From assembly GCA_003131665.1 (NCBI GenBank), contig PKWA01000131.1, positions 5,456 to 12,890 of the forward strand: DNA of 7,435 nucleotides, in the 5' to 3' direction. Of the stretch, positions 6,016 to 7,435 are shown piece after piece; position 1 is the first letter of the stretch; each line of letters begins with the position of its first letter. The position numbers and the translations under genes are program-made. The notes beneath the pieces were generated by a model. It was given only the letters and a program-made list of their open reading frames with translations, was not told where the DNA came from and ran no database searches. This stretch comes from Acidimicrobiaceae bacterium. GTDB taxonomy: Bacteria; Actinomycetota; Acidimicrobiia; Acidimicrobiales; RAAP-2.

Positions 6016-6429
6016 ATGAGCGACAACCTGATAAATCACCTTTCACAGCGCCCCAACGTGAACAACGAACTCGGCATCGAAATCGTCCTCGCCACGCCGG
6101 AGAAAGTGGTCGTGCGCGTGGAAGTTGGGCCCAAGGTCCATCAGCCGTTTGGCATCTTGCACGGCGGCGTGTCGGCACTGATGGCCGAAACCGCGGCGTC
6201 GATCGGCGGCGCCGTGAGCGTGGCCCCCGACTTCATCGTGGTCGGCACTGAGCTCAACTGTTCACATCTGCGTTCCATGAGCAGCGGCACCCTGACCGCG
6301 ACGGCGACCCCGTTTCGTAAGGGCCGCAGTGTGCACGTCTGGGGCATAGAACTGCGCGACCAAGATGATCGTCTCATCTGCGTGTCGCGCTGTACTTTGC
6401 AGGTTTTGCCAGCACCCTCAGCGAGCTAG
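6016..6429 (+). CDS. Hotdog-fold acyl-CoA thioesterase, YdiI/MenI-PaaI type
   Basis: A 137-residue protein, the same size as E. coli YdiI. The core [18 protein letters not shown] (42-59) is nearly the YdiI motif. By alignment Q43, H49, E58, S62 and H84 (in NCSHLRS) correspond to YdiI Gln48, His54, Glu63, Ser67 and His89, so the full catalytic set is present. [11 protein letters not shown] (103-113) gives the later hotdog strands. YdiI/MenI hydrolyses 1,4-dihydroxy-2-naphthoyl-CoA in menaquinone synthesis, while related PaaI enzymes act on phenylacetyl-CoA derivatives; no other menaquinone gene is visible here, so the substrate stays open. It is cytosolic and probably tetrameric, as is usual for the family. 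It is likely leaderless and divergent from the threonine aldolase gene; 49 bp separate it from the ketoacyl synthase gene downstream. Confidence 0.87.
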   Translation: MSDNLINHLSQRPNVNNELGIEIVLATPEKVVVRVEVGPKVHQPFGILHGGVSALMAETAASIGGAVSVAPDFIVVGTELNCSHLRSMSSGTLTATATPFRKGRSVHVWGIELRDQDDRLICVSRCTLQVLPAPSAS

Positions 6430-6439
6430 GGCCGCCCCC

Positions 6440-6445
6440 TAGACT
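6440..6445 (+). promoter_or_regulatory. Probable -10 box of the FabH-type gene
   Basis: TAGACT fits the TANNNT consensus and lies 33 nt before the ATG at 6479, just after the thioesterase stop codon. A start near 6452 would give a leader of about 27 nt carrying AAAGGG. No recognisable -35 is found at the expected distance. Confidence 0.45.
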
Positions 6446-6465
6446 TTGAGCAGGACTGGCCAACG

Positions 6466-6471
6466 AAAGGG
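6466..6471 (+). promoter_or_regulatory. Shine-Dalgarno of the FabH-type gene
   Basis: AAAGGG lies 7 nt upstream of ATG 6479 and supports that start, in contrast to the SD-less thioesterase start. Confidence 0.65.
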
Positions 6472-6478
6472 CTAAGAC

Positions 6479-7402
6479 ATGGGCGCTCGTTTTATTGGTT
6501 GGGGCATCGCCGTTCCCGATCGCGTGGTCACCAACGACGAACTCTCCTTGACCCTGGACACCTCCGATGAGTGGATCGTCGAGCGCACGGGTATCCACGA
6601 ACGCCGTATCGGCGGCACGGCGATGAGCCTGGGCGTCATCGCGGGACGAAACGCCATCGAGGACGCGGGCGTTGAGCCAAAGGACATCGACTTTCTGGTC
6701 TTTGCGACCACTACCCCCGATCGGATCACCCCGGCCACGGCGCCGATGGTGGCGAACGAGCTGGGCCTGAAGTGTGCCGCGATGGACGTCAACGCGGCCT
6801 GCAGCGGCTTCATGTACGCGGTGCGCACCGCTTATGGCCTGCTCGAGACGGGTAACAAGCGCGTGCTGGTCATCGGCGCGGAGAACCTGTCGCGCTGGGT
6901 CGACTGGAGCGACCGCAACATGGCCGTGTTACTCGCCGACGGCGCGGGCGCGACGGTGCTTGAGTACGACCCGACCGAGAACGACTTGTTGTCCTTTTCC
7001 TTAGGCGCCGATGGCGCGGACGCCGACTTACTGACCTGTGAGCACGGGGGCTACTTCCAGATGGACGGCGCCGCCGTCTTTCGCCGCGCGGTGCGCGTCG
7101 TTGTAGATTCAGCCGAAAAGGCGCTCGAAATGGCCGGCATTACGGCCGACGACCTCAGTCTGGTGATCCCCCACCAGGCCAACATCCGTATTATCCAAGC
7201 GGCCTGTCAACGGCTCAACGTCGGGATGGACCGGGCCGTGGTCGTCCTCGATCACTACGGCAACACCTCGAGTGCCTCGATTCCGCTGGCCTTTGACGAC
7301 GCGAGAAAGAACGACCGTGTCCACAAGGGCGACTACGCCCTGCTGACGGGCTTTGGCGCCGGGATGACGTGGGCCTCGGCGGTCGTTCGCTGGTCGAAGT
7401 GA
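6479..7402 (+). CDS. fabH: Beta-ketoacyl-ACP synthase III (FabH-type)
   Basis: A 307-residue thiolase-fold enzyme, slightly shorter than E. coli FabH (317). The catalytic triad is complete: C108 in VNAACSGF (104-111), H232 in IPHQANIRI (230-238) and N262 in HYGNTSSAS (259-267). Other family marks are TSDEWIVERTGI (28-39), ATTTPDRITPATA (76-88), LLADGAGATVLE (151-162) and the C-terminal GFGAGMTW (291-298). FabH condenses an acyl-CoA primer with malonyl-ACP to start fatty acid synthesis in the cytosol. The primer pocket is not readable by eye, so straight- versus branched-chain preference is unknown; a FabH-like enzyme in a secondary pathway is a less likely alternative. It has its own SD and a probable promoter. 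Its TGA overlaps the GTG of the following gene by four bases (GTGA), indicating co-expression. Confidence 0.92.
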   Translation: MGARFIGWGIAVPDRVVTNDELSLTLDTSDEWIVERTGIHERRIGGTAMSLGVIAGRNAIEDAGVEPKDIDFLVFATTTPDRITPATAPMVANELGLKCAAMDVNAACSGFMYAVRTAYGLLETGNKRVLVIGAENLSRWVDWSDRNMAVLLADGAGATVLEYDPTENDLLSFSLGADGADADLLTCEHGGYFQMDGAAVFRRAVRVVVDSAEKALEMAGITADDLSLVIPHQANIRIIQAACQRLNVGMDRAVVVLDHYGNTSSASIPLAFDDARKNDRVHKGDYALLTGFGAGMTWASAVVRWSK

Positions 7403-7435
7403 GCGGACCTTCGCTGGTCATCTTGGCGGCCGGGC
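7399..7435 (+). CDS. Probable nucleotidyltransferase, N-terminal fragment (runs off the window)
   Basis: A GTG at 7399 overlaps the preceding stop as GTGA and opens a frame reading MSGPSLVILAAG to the window edge. A hydrophobic strand followed by LAAG at this distance from the start is the opening of the nucleotide-binding motif of NTP:sugar-phosphate nucleotidyltransferases (LAAGxGxR). Only 12 codons are visible, so family and substrate are tentative. The four-base overlap suggests translational coupling to the ketoacyl synthase gene. No separate SD is seen. Confidence 0.5.
   Translation, partial: MSGPSLVILAAG

Noticed and set aside
1..7435. CRISPR arrays, insertion sequences, tRNA or rRNA genes, phage genes
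   Set aside because: No spaced repeats, transposase or integrase motifs, terminal inverted repeats or recognisable RNA-gene sequences were seen; nearly all bases are in ordinary coding genes.

Overview
The window is a GC-rich, gene-dense bacterial chromosome segment with no mobile, phage, CRISPR or RNA-gene signatures. The content suggests an actinobacterium: two MshB/Mca-type PIG-L deacetylases (mycothiol-family enzymes), NRAMP and MgtE-domain proteins of an actinobacterial style, TANNNT -10 boxes and apparently leaderless starts. A deep branch such as Acidimicrobiia is possible, but no 16S or marker gene is present to settle it.

Layout. The 3' end of ahcY (+, 1-143) converges on a minus-strand block. 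In transcription order (right to left) that block is: a low-specificity threonine aldolase (5982-4945); a soluble protein with two PRC barrels, an MgtE N domain and paired CBS domains (4847-3588); a 184-nt leader (3587-3404); an NRAMP-family transporter (3403-1823); and two tandem PIG-L deacetylases (1813-1001 and 1001-144). From 5983 rightwards the genes run on the plus strand: a YdiI/PaaI-type hotdog thioesterase (6016-6429), a FabH-type ketoacyl-ACP synthase III (6479-7402) and the first 12 codons of a probable nucleotidyltransferase (7399 to the edge).

The most interesting part is 4847-1823. The NRAMP protein keeps the family fold signatures, but its metal site departs from Mn/Fe transporters: the TM1 DPGN motif reads DAGG, the TM6 Met-Pro-His reads Ala-Pro-Trp, and the TM3 proton-pathway Asp is Ile. 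These changes point to the NRAMP-related magnesium transporter (NRMT) class. Next to it is the cytosolic Mg-sensing half of MgtE without any pore. Between the two genes lies a leader in which a perfect Shine-Dalgarno can be sequestered by an 11-bp anti-SD pairing, with a competing upstream strand. Together this suggests a split magnesium-homeostasis module: an MgtE-type sensor acting in trans on an NRMT pore, with a candidate cis-acting translational switch. The two PIG-L genes are packed behind the transporter (9-nt gap, then TGATG overlap) and may be translationally coupled to it.

The divergent aldolase/thioesterase pair shares a 33-bp interval holding two face-to-face -10 boxes, each 6 nt from its ATG. 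There are no gene-free stretches longer than about 185 bases.
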